Assembly: GCF_004134825.1 (NCBI RefSeq)
Contig: NZ_SDPN01000021.1
Span: 1-64,000, forward strand
Source of the DNA: Agromyces albus
Lineage (GTDB): Bacteria; Actinomycetota; Actinomycetes; Actinomycetales; Microbacteriaceae
Direction: 5' to 3'
Length of the DNA stretch: 64,000 bases
The notes under the pieces were generated by a model, which did no database searches, was not told the origin of the DNA, and saw only the letters and a program-made list of their open reading frames with translations. Positions 22,348 through 31,478 of the stretch are shown here, piece after piece. The translations under genes were made by a program, and so were the position numbers. Each line of letters opens with the position of its first letter. Positions within the stretch are counted from its first letter, which is position 1.

Positions 22348-23019
22348 TCAGGGCGCGTTGCCCCAGAACGGCCCGATGAGGCCGACGCTCGCGAAATACT
22401 CCGCCGCCTCCTTGGGCTCCCGGCGTCGATACGGGGTTCCGAGACGACCGGTATACCAGTTCGACGCCAGCCTCCAGAGCGTGGCGAGGTCGAACACGGC
22501 ACCTCGTTCGTTGCCCGTGTCCGTGAGCCAACGGTCGACGCAGGACTCGTCGCAGAAGATGCGCTGGTTCTCGCAGGCGTGCACGACGTCATCCCAGACG
22601 TGCGCCATCGGTGTGAGGAAATGGGCGACCTGCGTTCCCACCGGAGGCCCGTCGCGGGTCACCGTCCACGAGTGGGCCGTGCCGCAAGCGGGGCAAGTCG
22701 TCGCGACGAGCGCCGCCGGCTCGTCGGGCACGAGGTTCGGGATGGCGAAGGCGTCCCAGGCGCATCCGCCCCACCAGAGTGTTCGATCGCCCATCACCGA
22801 GAATGCGAAGTTGCGGGTCGCGAACGGGTGGGCGAGGACGATCTCGTGCTCGTCGCCGAACACGAGATGCCTGGCTGCGGCGAGCTCATCCATCGCTTCA
22901 TCGAGCTCCGAGTCGGAGAGGCCCGTCTCCTCGGCCAGCGTCGTCGCGGACGGAAGGCGCCCGGTGGCGGCGAGGGCGGAGTAGATGGCAAGACGAACTC
23001 GCTCGTTGCGGTCGGTCAT
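22348..23019 (-). CDS. Alkylmercury lyase (MerB)-family protein
   Basis: A 223-residue protein. The N-terminal 60 residues form a winged-helix-like region (ATTLAEETGLSDSELDEAMDEL), as in MerB. The core matches the organomercurial lyase layout: C86-A-W-D89 corresponds to the Cys96/Asp99 pair of E. coli MerB, and C156 or C160 in RIFCDESC to Cys159. These residues protonolyse carbon-mercury bonds in true MerB. A CPACG pair near 109-112 is additional. No merA, merR or mer transport gene is nearby, so the real role may differ. Transcription ends at the hairpin at 22312. Confidence 0.7.
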   Translation of the reverse strand: MTDRNERVRLAIYSALAATGRLPSATTLAEETGLSDSELDEAMDELAAARHLVFGDEHEIVLAHPFATRNFAFSVMGDRTLWWGGCAWDAFAIPNLVPDEPAALVATTCPACGTAHSWTVTRDGPPVGTQVAHFLTPMAHVWDDVVHACENQRIFCDESCVDRWLTDTGNERGAVFDLATLWRLASNWYTGRLGTPYRRREPKEAAEYFASVGLIGPFWGNAP

Positions 23020-23127
23020 GAGACAAGTGTGCTCCGCGCGATGCGGACGGCATAGAGCTTCTTCGTGAGGGGTGAATGGGGTCGAGTGGCGTGTATCGCG
23101 GCGGCGCCGAGCCGGTAGCTTGGCAAG

Positions 23128-23874
23128 ATGTCAGGATTCCTTCCCGTCGAGATCGCCGTCCAGGATGCCGCGGGTGTCCGCATCGCCCTCAACGGCGGCG
23201 CCGCCCGCGTCGAGCTCTGCCAGGCGCTCGGGATGGGCGGGCTGACGCCGTCGGCGGGGCTCGTCGAGGCCGCCGTTGAGCTTGCGCGCGCGGCATCCGC
23301 AGCGTCGTTCGTTCACGTGCTCGTGCGCCCGCGCGGTGGGGGGTTCGTGTACGACCGCGACGAGGTCGAGACGATCGTGCGCGACATCCGCTCGGCCCGG
23401 TCGCTCGGTGCCGACGGCGTGGTCGTCGGTGCGCTGACGGATGCCGGTGCGCTCGACCTCGCCGCGATCGCCCTGTTCCTCGATGCCGCCGACGGACTCG
23501 ACGTCACGCTGCACCGGGCGGTCGACGCCGCGACGGACCCGCTCGCCGCCGTCGCGGCGCTCGCCGGAGCTGGCGTGCGTCGCGTCCTCACCTCCGGGGG
23601 TGCGGCCGATTGCCGTGCCGGCCTGCCGACGCTCGCGCGAATGGCGTCGGAGGTTCGCGGCACCGTCGAGGTGATGGCGGGCGGCGGCGTCGGCGTCGGC
23701 GACATCGGCGCGCTTGCGGCGATCGGCGTCGACGCGGTGCACCTGTCAGCTCGTCGCCACGACGAACGAGGCGGACCGAGCGGACCGGGCGGCGGCGAGA
23801 TCGGCTTCGACGCCACCGACGCAGACCTCGTGCACGCGGCCGTCGGTGCGGCTCAGGCCTCGGCGCGTGCGTGA
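23128..23874 (+). CDS. cutC: CutC family protein (copper homeostasis/TIM barrel)
   Basis: A 248-residue CutC homologue. Conserved segments are VEIAVQDAAGVRIALNGGAARVELC at the N-terminus (family form CVDS..A..A...GADRIELC), GGLTPSAGLV, the VRPRGGGFVYD motif, LHRAVD and RVLTSGG. CutC folds as a TIM barrel; a copper role was proposed from E. coli genetics and remains uncertain. A TAGCTT -10-like box lies about 15 bp before the ATG, so it probably has its own promoter divergent from the MerB-like gene. Confidence 0.85.
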   Translation: MSGFLPVEIAVQDAAGVRIALNGGAARVELCQALGMGGLTPSAGLVEAAVELARAASAASFVHVLVRPRGGGFVYDRDEVETIVRDIRSARSLGADGVVVGALTDAGALDLAAIALFLDAADGLDVTLHRAVDAATDPLAAVAALAGAGVRRVLTSGGAADCRAGLPTLARMASEVRGTVEVMAGGGVGVGDIGALAAIGVDAVHLSARRHDERGGPSGPGGGEIGFDATDADLVHAAVGAAQASARA

Positions 23875-23923
23875 GCGAGGCTGCTCTCGAAGCCGGTGCC
23901 TGCCGAATGGCTAGGCTGAGGAC

Positions 23924-24412
23924 ATGACCCGCGACTCCGACGACGACGCCCTTCGGTGGGAGGGCGACGACGATCCGACGCTCGCTCCGGGCTGGAAGAC
24001 GATCGGCAGTCCCGTGGCTCCCACCGGACCGAACGCACCGGCATCAGACGGCGACGACAGCGCTGCGGCGTCCGACTCCTCGACGACATCTTCGACAGGC
24101 CGAGCGGATGCCGCGTCGCCGACGGGATCGGTCGAACTCGTCGTGCTCGGGGTGCTCGGCGGCGTGTACCTGCTGTACGCCGTCGGCTGGATCATCGTGG
24201 CCACGCGGCTCTCGACCGGGTCGGTCGATCCCGTGGCACAGTTCATGTTCGGGCTCGGCGGCTGGCTGGCGGTGCTCGCGGTTCCCCTGTGGTTCGGGAT
24301 CACGCTCTGGCTGTCGCGCGGGCGCTCTCGCGTGAGGATCCTCTGGCTCGTCGCCGGAGCGATCGTGCTCGTGCCGTTGCCGTTCCTGCTCGGAACCGGG
24401 GTCACCGCATGA
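23924..24412 (+). CDS. Membrane protein with acidic disordered N-terminus, 162 aa
   Basis: Residues 1-65 are acidic and Ser/Thr/Asp/Pro-rich, probably disordered in the cytoplasm; residues 68-160 hold three membrane helices. No catalytic motif is seen. A TAGGCT -10-like element lies 13 bp before the ATG. The stop overlaps the start of the next membrane-protein gene (ATGA), so the two are co-translated and may form a complex. Function unknown. Confidence 0.65.
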   Translation: MTRDSDDDALRWEGDDDPTLAPGWKTIGSPVAPTGPNAPASDGDDSAAASDSSTTSSTGRADAASPTGSVELVVLGVLGGVYLLYAVGWIIVATRLSTGSVDPVAQFMFGLGGWLAVLAVPLWFGITLWLSRGRSRVRILWLVAGAIVLVPLPFLLGTGVTA

Positions 24413-24810
24413 GCGCCGGAGCAGGGGAGGAGCCGGTGCGCCACGAGCGCGCCGTCGGCGGCGCGTCGACGACGCGGTCACGGGTGTCTGGCACGCCGCT
24501 CTGGCTCGCCGTCACCCTCGCCGTGCTCTTCGGCCTCTTCTACGCCTACGACGTGTGGGAGGCGCTCGGCAACCTCATCGGCATGTCGACGCTCGCTGCT
24601 CACCTCGAGGCCGGCATCAACGGCTTCGGCTGGTTCCTCCTCGTGCTCGCCATCGTGCTTCCGCTCGCCCTGTTCGCGGCCGCGTTCGCTTTCGGACGCC
24701 GTCGCGGCCCGCTCGTGCAGATCGCGTTCTATGCGGTCGGGCTCGGTGTGTCGGCCGCCCTGAGCATGGACATCATCGCCGCGTTCACCCGCTGGGTGCC
24801 GCTCGCCTGA
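24409..24810 (+). CDS. Small membrane protein, 133 aa
   Basis: A 133-residue protein with a short Arg/Glu-rich N-terminus and three predicted membrane helices (about 28-48, 62-85 and 92-118). The ATG at 24409 overlaps the previous stop. No known domain is recognised. The pair with the preceding gene sits immediately before serA; a 149-bp gap with no clear hairpin separates them from it. Confidence 0.63.
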   Translation: MSAGAGEEPVRHERAVGGASTTRSRVSGTPLWLAVTLAVLFGLFYAYDVWEALGNLIGMSTLAAHLEAGINGFGWFLLVLAIVLPLALFAAAFAFGRRRGPLVQIAFYAVGLGVSAALSMDIIAAFTRWVPLA

Positions 24811-24959
24811 CCGTCGTGCCGCCTCATCGCGGCGCCCGGCGGTGTCTCCCGCCGTCATGAAGTCGGAGCGCTCTGGCGGGCTCGGCTAGAGTTTCACGTG
24901 ATTGCGTCAGCGATTGCGACGCTCGTCATCCCCCCTCTGGCCAAAGGAATCGATTCGTC

Positions 24960-26549
24960 GTGTCAAAGCCGGTCGTGCTGATCGCAGAAGAACTCTCACC
25001 CGCCACCGTCGATGCGCTGGGGCCCGACTTCGACGTTCGCAACGTCGACGGCACCGATCGTCCGGCGCTGCTCGCGGCGCTCGCCGACGCGAACGCGATC
25101 CTCGTGCGTTCCGCGACGAAGGTCGACGCCGAGGCGATCGCCGCCGCGCCGAAGCTCAAGGTCATCGCACGCGCGGGAGTCGGCCTCGACAACGTCGACA
25201 TCAAGGCGGCGACGACCGCCGGGGTCATGGTCGTGAACGCGCCGACGTCGAACATCATCTCGGCGGCCGAGCTCACCGTCGGACACATCCTGAGCCTCGC
25301 CCGCCATATTCCGGCGGCGCACGCGGCGCTCGCGCAGGGCGAGTGGAAGCGCTCGCACTACACGGGCGTCGAGCTCTACGAGAAGACCATCGGCATCATC
25401 GGCCTCGGTCGCATCGGCGCCCTCATCGCCGCCCGGCTCCAGGCGTTCGGCACCGAGGTCATCGCCTACGACCCGTACATCACGGCCGCGCGCGCCCAGC
25501 AGCTCGGGGTGCAGACCGTGAGCCTCGACGAGCTCCTCGAGCGAAGCGACTTCATCACGATCCACATGCCGAAGACACCCGAGACCACAGGCATGATCAG
25601 CACCGAGCAGTTCGAGAAGATGAAGCCCACGGCGTTCCTCGTGAACGTCGCCCGTGGCGGGCTCATCGATGAAGACGCGCTCTACGAGGCGCTCGTCGCT
25701 CGCCGCATCGCCGGCGCCGGCCTCGACGTCTTCGTCTCGGAGCCGCCGCGCGAGTCGCCGCTGCTGTCGCTGCCGAACGTCATCGTCACGCCGCACCTCG
25801 GCGCCTCGACCGACGAGGCGCAGGAGAAGGCGGGCGTGTCGGTAGCGAAGTCGGTGCGCCTGGCGCTCGCCGGCGAGCTGGTGCCCGATGCGGTGAACGT
25901 CGCCGGCGGCGTCATCGATCCATACGTGCGTCCCGGCATCCCGCTCGTCGAGAAGCTCGGCCAGCTCTTCGCCGGTCTGGCGGATGCCGCGCTCACCAGC
26001 GTCGACGTCGAGGTGCGCGGTGAGCTCGTCGACTACGACGTCAGCGTGTTCAAGCTCGCGGCCCTGAAGGGCATCTTCACGAAGATCGTCAGCGAGACGG
26101 TTTCGTACGTCAATGCCCCGTTGCTCGCCGAGCAACGCGGCGTCACGGTTCGCCTGATCACCGAGGCGGAGTCGCCCGAGTACCGCAACGTCATCACGAT
26201 CGCGGGTGCGCTCGCCGACGGCCGTCAGCTCTCGGTCTCGGGCACACTCACCGGCACGAAGCAGATCGAGAAGCTCGTGGGCGTGAACGGGTACGAGATC
26301 GAGGTGCCGATCGCGTCGACGCACATCATCATGGAGTACACCGATCGTCCCGGCATCGTGGCGATCTACGGCCGTGAGTTCGGCGACGCCGGCATCAACA
26401 TCGCGGGCATGCAGATCGCGCGTCGCGAGGCGGGCGGCGAGGCGCTCAGCGTGCTCACCGTCGACTCGCCGGTGCCCACCGAGGTGCTCGAGCGAGTGCG
26501 CGAGGCCATCGCGGCCGACGTGCTCGTCGAGATCGACATCACGGAGTAG
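24960..26549 (+). CDS. serA: D-3-phosphoglycerate dehydrogenase
   Basis: A 529-residue long-form enzyme that oxidises 3-phosphoglycerate with NAD+ in the first step of serine synthesis. Domain order: substrate- and NAD-binding domains (about 1-310; GLGRIGALIAARLQAFG, VNVARGGLIDEDAL, the TPHLGAST catalytic His), then the intervening ASB domain, then a C-terminal ACT domain (about 455-529; EYTDRPGIVAIYGREFG) that binds serine for feedback control. The start is GTG at 24960, after AAAGGA. A TAGAGT -10-like box lies about 70 bp upstream. The 3' end overlaps the convergent TetR gene by 11 bp. Confidence 0.95.
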   Translation: MSKPVVLIAEELSPATVDALGPDFDVRNVDGTDRPALLAALADANAILVRSATKVDAEAIAAAPKLKVIARAGVGLDNVDIKAATTAGVMVVNAPTSNIISAAELTVGHILSLARHIPAAHAALAQGEWKRSHYTGVELYEKTIGIIGLGRIGALIAARLQAFGTEVIAYDPYITAARAQQLGVQTVSLDELLERSDFITIHMPKTPETTGMISTEQFEKMKPTAFLVNVARGGLIDEDALYEALVARRIAGAGLDVFVSEPPRESPLLSLPNVIVTPHLGASTDEAQEKAGVSVAKSVRLALAGELVPDAVNVAGGVIDPYVRPGIPLVEKLGQLFAGLADAALTSVDVEVRGELVDYDVSVFKLAALKGIFTKIVSETVSYVNAPLLAEQRGVTVRLITEAESPEYRNVITIAGALADGRQLSVSGTLTGTKQIEKLVGVNGYEIEVPIASTHIIMEYTDRPGIVAIYGREFGDAGINIAGMQIARREAGGEALSVLTVDSPVPTEVLERVREAIAADVLVEIDITE

Positions 26550-27135
26550 GCGCCCGAGGCGGCTCGGCGGCGAGACGCTCGAGCAGCGCGATGAGCGAGT
26601 CCATCTCCGCAGCGCGGGGCGCGTCGACGCCGGTCTCCGCGTCGTCGCCGTGCAACGCGGAGTCGTAGTAGAGCCCGTCGCCGATGAGGGTGATCGCGAG
26701 GGCGACCGTGGGGTCGGAGACGTGGCGGCGCACGGCGCCGAGCCAGCGCTGGCGCACGGCCCTGATCACGCGGACAGCGGGTACGCTGCCCGCTTGGGCG
26801 AGTCGCGCCGCGGCGACGCCGGCGCGGTCGAGCGGATGGCCGACGGCGACGGCACTGCGCACGTAGTAGGCGACGGCGCCCTCAGGGGCACGCTCGAGCT
26901 GCTCGATGTCGGCGTCGACGAGTTCGCGGAAGCGCGCGAGCACCGCGTCGACGAGCGCCTCGCGCGACGAGAAGTGGTAGAGCAGCCCGCCCTTCGACAC
27001 GCCGGCCGCACGGGCCGTGGCGTCGAGGGTCGCGGCACGCTCGCCGCCGTCGATCAGGATGCGCTCGAACGCATCGAGCACGGCGTCGCGGGCGGCAGGG
27101 GGTCGGCTCATGTGCTCGATCGTAGCGAGCGGCAT
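26539..27135 (-). CDS. TetR family repressor, divergent from an MFS exporter
   Basis: A 198-residue TetR-type protein. The helix-turn-helix is at about residues 16-62 (RILIDGGERAATLDATARAAGVSKGGLLYHFSSREALV), and the C-terminal domain matches the TetR_C-type ligand-binding fold. The start at 27135 gives a short leader behind the -10 TATAGT inside the shared operator; ATG at 27111 (MSRPPAAR) is the alternative. It is divergent from the MFS gene, separated by a perfect operator, so it most likely represses both. The 3' end overlaps serA by 11 bp. Confidence 0.85.
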   Translation of the reverse strand: MPLATIEHMSRPPAARDAVLDAFERILIDGGERAATLDATARAAGVSKGGLLYHFSSREALVDAVLARFRELVDADIEQLERAPEGAVAYYVRSAVAVGHPLDRAGVAAARLAQAGSVPAVRVIRAVRQRWLGAVRRHVSDPTVALAITLIGDGLYYDSALHGDDAETGVDAPRAAEMDSLIALLERLAAEPPRAPTP

Positions 27136-27151
27136 CGTTCCATGTTTCTGA

Positions 27152-27177
27152 TACTATACCGGCTGGACGGTATAGTA
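27152..27177. promoter_or_regulatory. Perfect TetR operator carrying two divergent -10 boxes
   Basis: A perfect 10-bp inverted repeat, TACTATACCG and CGGTATAGTA, with a 6-nt spacer. Each arm contains TATAGT reading outward (plus strand 27171-27176, minus strand 27153-27158), so repressor bound here would cover both -10 elements and silence the TetR and MFS genes together. Confidence 0.85.
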
Positions 27178-27189
27178 ATGGATTCGGAA

Positions 27190-28794
27190 ATGATCAACAC
27201 GACACGCACTGACACCGGCACCGTCGAGACACCGACGAGGCCCGCCGCCGCGACGGGCAGCACGCCCACGACGGCAGCACCGCGAGCACCGCGGCGCGCG
27301 TGGATCGCACTCGCCGTGCTCATGCTCCCCGTGCTGCTCGTGTCAGTCGACAACACGGTGCTGAGCTTCGCGCTGCCCGCCATTGCGCGGGATCTCGCGC
27401 CGACGGCCGCCCAGCAGCTCTGGATCATCGACGCGTATCCGCTCGTGCTCGCGGGCCTCCTCGTCGCGATGGGCAGCGCCGGCGATCGCTTCGGGCGCCG
27501 TCGACTGCTCCTCATCGGTTCGACGGGCTTTGCGATCGTCTCGATCGCGGCGGCCTTCGCGCCGACCGCAGAGGCGCTCATCGCAGCCCGCGCCGCGCTC
27601 GGCTTCTTCGGCGCCATGCTCATGCCGTCGACGCTCTCGCTGCTGCGGGCGGTCTTCACCGATCGTGAACAGCGGCGGCTCGCGATCGCGATCTGGGCGT
27701 CGGGATTCGCGGCGGGCAGCGCGCTCGGGCCGCTCGTCGGCGGCATCCTGCTCGAGCACTTCGCGTGGGGCTCGGTGTTCCTCCTCGCCGTGCCGGTGCT
27801 CGTGCCCCTGCTCGTGCTCGTGCCGCTGCTGATCCCCGAGAGCCGCGACCCCGCTCCCGGCCGCATCGACGTCGTCAGCACCGTGCTCTCGCTCGCGGCG
27901 ATGGGGCCGGTCGTCTACGGCATCAAGTCGCTCGCGACCGAGGGAATCGGCGGCTTCGGCGTGCCGGCGATCGTGATCGGCCTCGCCTGCGCGGCGTGGT
28001 TCGTGCGGCGGCAGTTGCGCAGCGACTCGCCGATGCTCGACGTGCGGCTGTTCCGGCAGGGCTCCTTCGGCGGCGCGGTGCTCGTGAACCTCTTCAGCGT
28101 CATCGCGCTCGTCGGGTTCCTGTACTTCGTGTCGCAGCACCTGCAGCTCATCGCGGGGCTCACGCCGGTCGCCGCCGGACTCGCGCTCCTGCCGGGTCTC
28201 ATCGCGATGATCATCGCGGGCCTGGTCGTCGTGCCCATCGCGCGCCGGGTCAGGCCGCGGGTTCTCGTGCCGATCGCACTCGTGCTCTCCGCTGCCGGGT
28301 ACCTCGTGATCGCCCTCTTCACGAGCGCCGAGTCGAGCGCCCACTCGATCGCACCGATCGTCATCGCCTTCATGCTGCTCGGTGTCGGCATCGGCTCCGC
28401 CGAGACCGTCTCGAACGAGCTGATCCTCTCGAGCGCGCCGCCGGCGAAGGCGGGCGCCGCCTCCGCCGTGTCCGAGACCGCGTACGAACTCGGTGCGGTG
28501 CTCGGCACCGCCCTGCTCGGCAGCATCCTCGCCGCGCACTTCCGCGCGGGGATCGAACTGCCTGCGGTGCTCACCGGCGAGCAGGCGGATGTCGCGCGAG
28601 AGACGCTCGCGGGCGCCGTGACCGTGGCCGAGGGACTCCCGGCTGCCGTCGGCGCCGAGCTCGCGGCATCCGCGGCCCGTGCCTTCGACGGCGGCGTCAT
28701 GGTGACCTCGCTCATCGGCGTGGCGCTCATGATCGCAGCCGCGGTCGTCGCCGCGGTGGCGCTCAAGAACCCACGTGCGTCCGACGCGGAGTAG
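27190..28794 (+). CDS. MFS drug-efflux transporter, DHA2 family (14 helices)
   Basis: A 534-residue proton-coupled exporter with about 14 membrane helices. Typical motifs are LMLPVLLVSVDNTVLSFALP near helix 1, the motif A-like MGSAGDRFGRRRLLLIG, and the ASGFAAGSALGPLVGG motif C region. DHA2 members such as QacA and LfrA export cations or antiseptics; the substrate cannot be read. ATG 27190 was chosen because it follows the -10 TATAGT by 13 bp, a near-leaderless start; ATG 27178 would lie before the expected transcription start. Controlled by the divergent TetR through the operator at 27152. Confidence 0.88.
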   Translation: MINTTRTDTGTVETPTRPAAATGSTPTTAAPRAPRRAWIALAVLMLPVLLVSVDNTVLSFALPAIARDLAPTAAQQLWIIDAYPLVLAGLLVAMGSAGDRFGRRRLLLIGSTGFAIVSIAAAFAPTAEALIAARAALGFFGAMLMPSTLSLLRAVFTDREQRRLAIAIWASGFAAGSALGPLVGGILLEHFAWGSVFLLAVPVLVPLLVLVPLLIPESRDPAPGRIDVVSTVLSLAAMGPVVYGIKSLATEGIGGFGVPAIVIGLACAAWFVRRQLRSDSPMLDVRLFRQGSFGGAVLVNLFSVIALVGFLYFVSQHLQLIAGLTPVAAGLALLPGLIAMIIAGLVVVPIARRVRPRVLVPIALVLSAAGYLVIALFTSAESSAHSIAPIVIAFMLLGVGIGSAETVSNELILSSAPPAKAGAASAVSETAYELGAVLGTALLGSILAAHFRAGIELPAVLTGEQADVARETLAGAVTVAEGLPAAVGAELAASAARAFDGGVMVTSLIGVALMIAAAVVAAVALKNPRASDAE

Positions 28795-28817
28795 AGCGCC
28801 CGGGGCGCAGCAGCGAA

Positions 28818-28856
28818 CGGCCGCCCTCAGCACTCCGTGGAGTGCAGGGACGGCCG
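28818..28856. terminator. Bidirectional terminator hairpin
   Basis: An imperfect inverted repeat with outer arms CGGCCG at 28818-28823 and 28851-28856 and an inner CACTCC/GGAGTG pair. It lies between the convergent MFS and small membrane-protein genes. Confidence 0.65.
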
Positions 28857-28872
28857 CTCGACTCAGGACTGC

Positions 28873-29136
28873 TCAGAGAGCGGTGGGGTCCTCGGGAACC
28901 GAGTGCTCGGAGCGCGTGGCCCGGTCACCCGTCGCGGGGTCGACGCTCGTGTGGGAGGTCGCCACCGATCGACGACGACGGGCGAGCAGGATGACGCCGA
29001 GAATGACGACGATCACGCCGGCGACCATCAGGATGTAGCCGACCAGCTGAAGGTCGATCCAGTCGACGGTGAGGTTCAGCGCGAACGCGAGGATCGCGCC
29101 GATGACGAAGAGTACGATTCCGAGTCCGAGACTCAT
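28873..29136 (-). CDS. Small membrane protein, DUF6458-like, 87 aa
   Basis: An 87-residue protein with two membrane helices (about residues 4-24 and 31-52), a basic RRRR stop-transfer signal and a hydrophilic tail. The start MSLGLGIVLFVIGAILAFAL is typical of small actinobacterial membrane proteins of the DUF6458 type. AGGAACCACCC precedes the ATG at 29136. Divergent from leuB. Function unknown. Confidence 0.72.
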   Translation of the reverse strand: MSLGLGIVLFVIGAILAFALNLTVDWIDLQLVGYILMVAGVIVVILGVILLARRRRSVATSHTSVDPATGDRATRSEHSVPEDPTAL

Positions 29137-29274
29137 GGGTGGTTCCTGCTTTCTCTCCGGCGGCCCGTGGGGCCGTGTTTCGATGAGGCGGATACCTCTT
29201 CCTGAGGCCGAGTGTATCGATCGGCCGTGCGCGCGGACAGTACGCTGGGAGGGCTGGCGCACGAAGGAGAATTC

Positions 29275-30333
29275 ATGGTAGGCACGGTCAGGCTCGCGGT
29301 CATTCCCGGTGATGGGATCGGACCCGAGGTCGTTGGCGAGGCGCTGAAGGCCCTCGCGGCGGTCACCGACGGCAGTGAGGTCTCGTTCCAGCAGACGGAG
29401 TTCTCGCTCGGCGCCGCCCGCTACCTCGAGACTGGCGACGTGATGAGCGACGACGACCTGGCCGCCATCGCCGGTCACGATGCGATCCTGCTCGGCGCCG
29501 TCGGCGGCGCCCCCGGCGATCCGCGACTCCTCGGCGCGAACATCGAGCGTGGACTCCTGCTCAAGCTCCGATTCGAGCTCGACCACTACGTCAATCTGCG
29601 CCCGACGGTGCTGTATCCGGGTGTCACGAGCCCGCTCGCCGCTCCGGGCGACGTCGACTTCCTCCTCGTGCGCGAGGGCACCGAGGGTCCCTACGTCGGC
29701 AACGGCGGGGCGATCCGCGTCGGCACGCCGCACGAGGTCGCGAACGAGGTCTCGGTGAACACCGGCTACGGGGTGGAGCGCGTCGTGCGCTACGCCTTCG
29801 CCGCGGCATCCGCGAGGCCCCGCAAGCGCCTCACCCTCGTGCACAAGACCAACGTGCTCGTGTTCGCCGGATCGCTGTGGAAGCGCACGGTCGATGCCGT
29901 CGCCGTCGAGTTCCCCGACATCACGGTCGACTACCTGCACGTCGACGCGGCGACGATCTTCCTCGTCACGGATCCTGCTAGATTCGATGTCATCGTCACG
30001 GACAACCTCTTCGGCGACATCCTCACCGATCTGGCCGGCGCAATCAGCGGCGGCATCGGCCTCGCAGCCTCGGGCAACATCAACCCCGACGGCCGATTCC
30101 CCAGCATGTTCGAGCCGGTTCACGGTTCCGCACCCGACATCGCAGGGAAGGGCATCGCCGACCCCACGGCCGCGATCCTCTCCGTCGCGCTGCTCCTCGA
30201 GCACCTCGGCCTCACGGAGCAGGCTCAGCGGGTCACGAGGGCGGTCGCCGCCGACATCGCCGAACGCGGCGACGCGAAACGCTCGACCTCCGAAGTCGGC
30301 GACGCCGTCGTCGCCCGACTCGGCGCACTGTAG
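29275..30333 (+). CDS. leuB: 3-isopropylmalate dehydrogenase
   Basis: A 352-residue NAD+-dependent decarboxylating dehydrogenase of leucine synthesis. Signatures are [16 protein letters not shown] at the N-terminus, the substrate-binding Arg in [12 protein letters not shown], and the metal-binding Asp in [20 protein letters not shown]; the C-terminal region carries [15 protein letters not shown] strong GAAGGAG ribosome-binding site precedes the ATG at 29275. It is 29 bp upstream of ilvE, and both act on branched-chain pathways. Confidence 0.95.
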   Translation: MVGTVRLAVIPGDGIGPEVVGEALKALAAVTDGSEVSFQQTEFSLGAARYLETGDVMSDDDLAAIAGHDAILLGAVGGAPGDPRLLGANIERGLLLKLRFELDHYVNLRPTVLYPGVTSPLAAPGDVDFLLVREGTEGPYVGNGGAIRVGTPHEVANEVSVNTGYGVERVVRYAFAAASARPRKRLTLVHKTNVLVFAGSLWKRTVDAVAVEFPDITVDYLHVDAATIFLVTDPARFDVIVTDNLFGDILTDLAGAISGGIGLAASGNINPDGRFPSMFEPVHGSAPDIAGKGIADPTAAILSVALLLEHLGLTEQAQRVTRAVAADIAERGDAKRSTSEVGDAVVARLGAL

Positions 30334-30362
30334 AAGATTCCGAGCACTCGAAGGAAGACACC

Positions 30363-31478
30363 ATGACGATCAATCTCCCGCTCCAGGCCCCCTCCGCATC
30401 AGGTCTCATCTGGCAGGTCATCCGCAACGAGTCCTCGCGCAGCGAGGCCGAACGCGACGCGATCCTCGCCGACCCCGGGTTCGGCAACCACTTCACCGAC
30501 CACATGATCGACCTGTGCTGGTCGGAGAAGGGCGGCTGGCACCGCCCCCGGGTGCAGCCCTACGGCCCCCTCGAGCTCGACCCCGCGGCTGCCGTCTTCC
30601 ACTACGCGCAAGAGATCTTCGAGGGCATGAAGGCCTACCGCCACGCCGACGGCTCGATCTGGACCTTCCGCCCGTACGAGAACGCCGCGCGCATGCAGCG
30701 CTCGGCGCGCCGCATGGCGCTGCCCGAGCTGCCGAGTGAGATCTTCCTCGAGTCGCTCAAGCAGCTCATCGCGGTCGACGCCGCGTGGGTGCCGAGTGCG
30801 CCCGAGACGAGCCTCTACCTGCGACCGTTCATGTTCGCGAAAGAGGCGTTCCTCGGCGTGCGTCCCGCGAAGAAGGTCGGCTACTACGTCATCGCGAGCC
30901 CGGCCGCGGCATACTTCCCGGGCGGCGTGCAGCCGGTGAGCATCTGGTTGTCGACGAACTACGCGCGCGCCGGCAAGGGCGGCACGGGGGCGGCGAAGAC
31001 GGGTGGCAACTACGCCTCGAGCCTGCTGCCCCAGGCCGAGGCATCCGCGAAGGGCTGCCAGCAGGTGCTCTTCCTCGACAACGACGGGTACATCGAGGAG
31101 CTCGGCGGCATGAACATCGTGTTCGTGCACCGTGACGGCACCTTGGTCACCCCCGAGTCCGACTCGATCCTCGAGGGCATCACGCGCGACTCCGTGCTCC
31201 AGCTCGCGGCCGATCGCGGGCACGCCGTCGAGCGTCGCCGCGTCACCATGACGGAGTGGCGCGAGGGCGCGGCATCCGGCGACATCGTCGGCGCCTTCGC
31301 GTGCGGCACCGCCGCCGTCGTCGTGCCGATCGGGCGACTCCTCGCCGACGACTTCGAGATCGTGCACTCGGGGGCCGCGTCGAGCGAGCTCGCGCTGTCG
31401 CTGCGCGAAGAGCTCACGGGAATCCAGTACGGACGGGTCGAAGACCGTCACGGGTGGTTGACCCGCCTCGACGCGTGA
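30363..31478 (+). CDS. ilvE: Branched-chain amino acid aminotransferase
   Basis: A 371-residue class IV PLP enzyme that moves the amino group between glutamate and the 2-keto acids of Val, Leu and Ile. The PLP lysine lies in GAAKTGGNYASSLLPQ; the LFLDNDGYIEELGGMNIVFV region and the late GDIVGAFACGTAAVVVPIG match family II branched-chain transaminases. AAGGAAG precedes the ATG. The stop overlaps a GTG start of the acetyltransferase gene. Confidence 0.95.
   Translation: MTINLPLQAPSASGLIWQVIRNESSRSEAERDAILADPGFGNHFTDHMIDLCWSEKGGWHRPRVQPYGPLELDPAAAVFHYAQEIFEGMKAYRHADGSIWTFRPYENAARMQRSARRMALPELPSEIFLESLKQLIAVDAAWVPSAPETSLYLRPFMFAKEAFLGVRPAKKVGYYVIASPAAAYFPGGVQPVSIWLSTNYARAGKGGTGAAKTGGNYASSLLPQAEASAKGCQQVLFLDNDGYIEELGGMNIVFVHRDGTLVTPESDSILEGITRDSVLQLAADRGHAVERRRVTMTEWREGAASGDIVGAFACGTAAVVVPIGRLLADDFEIVHSGAASSELALSLREELTGIQYGRVEDRHGWLTRLDA

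Noticed and set aside
24811-24959. Riboswitch or attenuator before serA
   Set aside because: No conserved fold or hairpin with a T tract was recognisable; only a -10-like TAGAGT.
27178-27189. ATG at 27178 as the start of the MFS gene
   Set aside because: It lies only 2 bp after the -10 TATAGT, before the expected transcription start; ATG 27190 fits better, although a start at 27178 cannot be excluded if another promoter is used.
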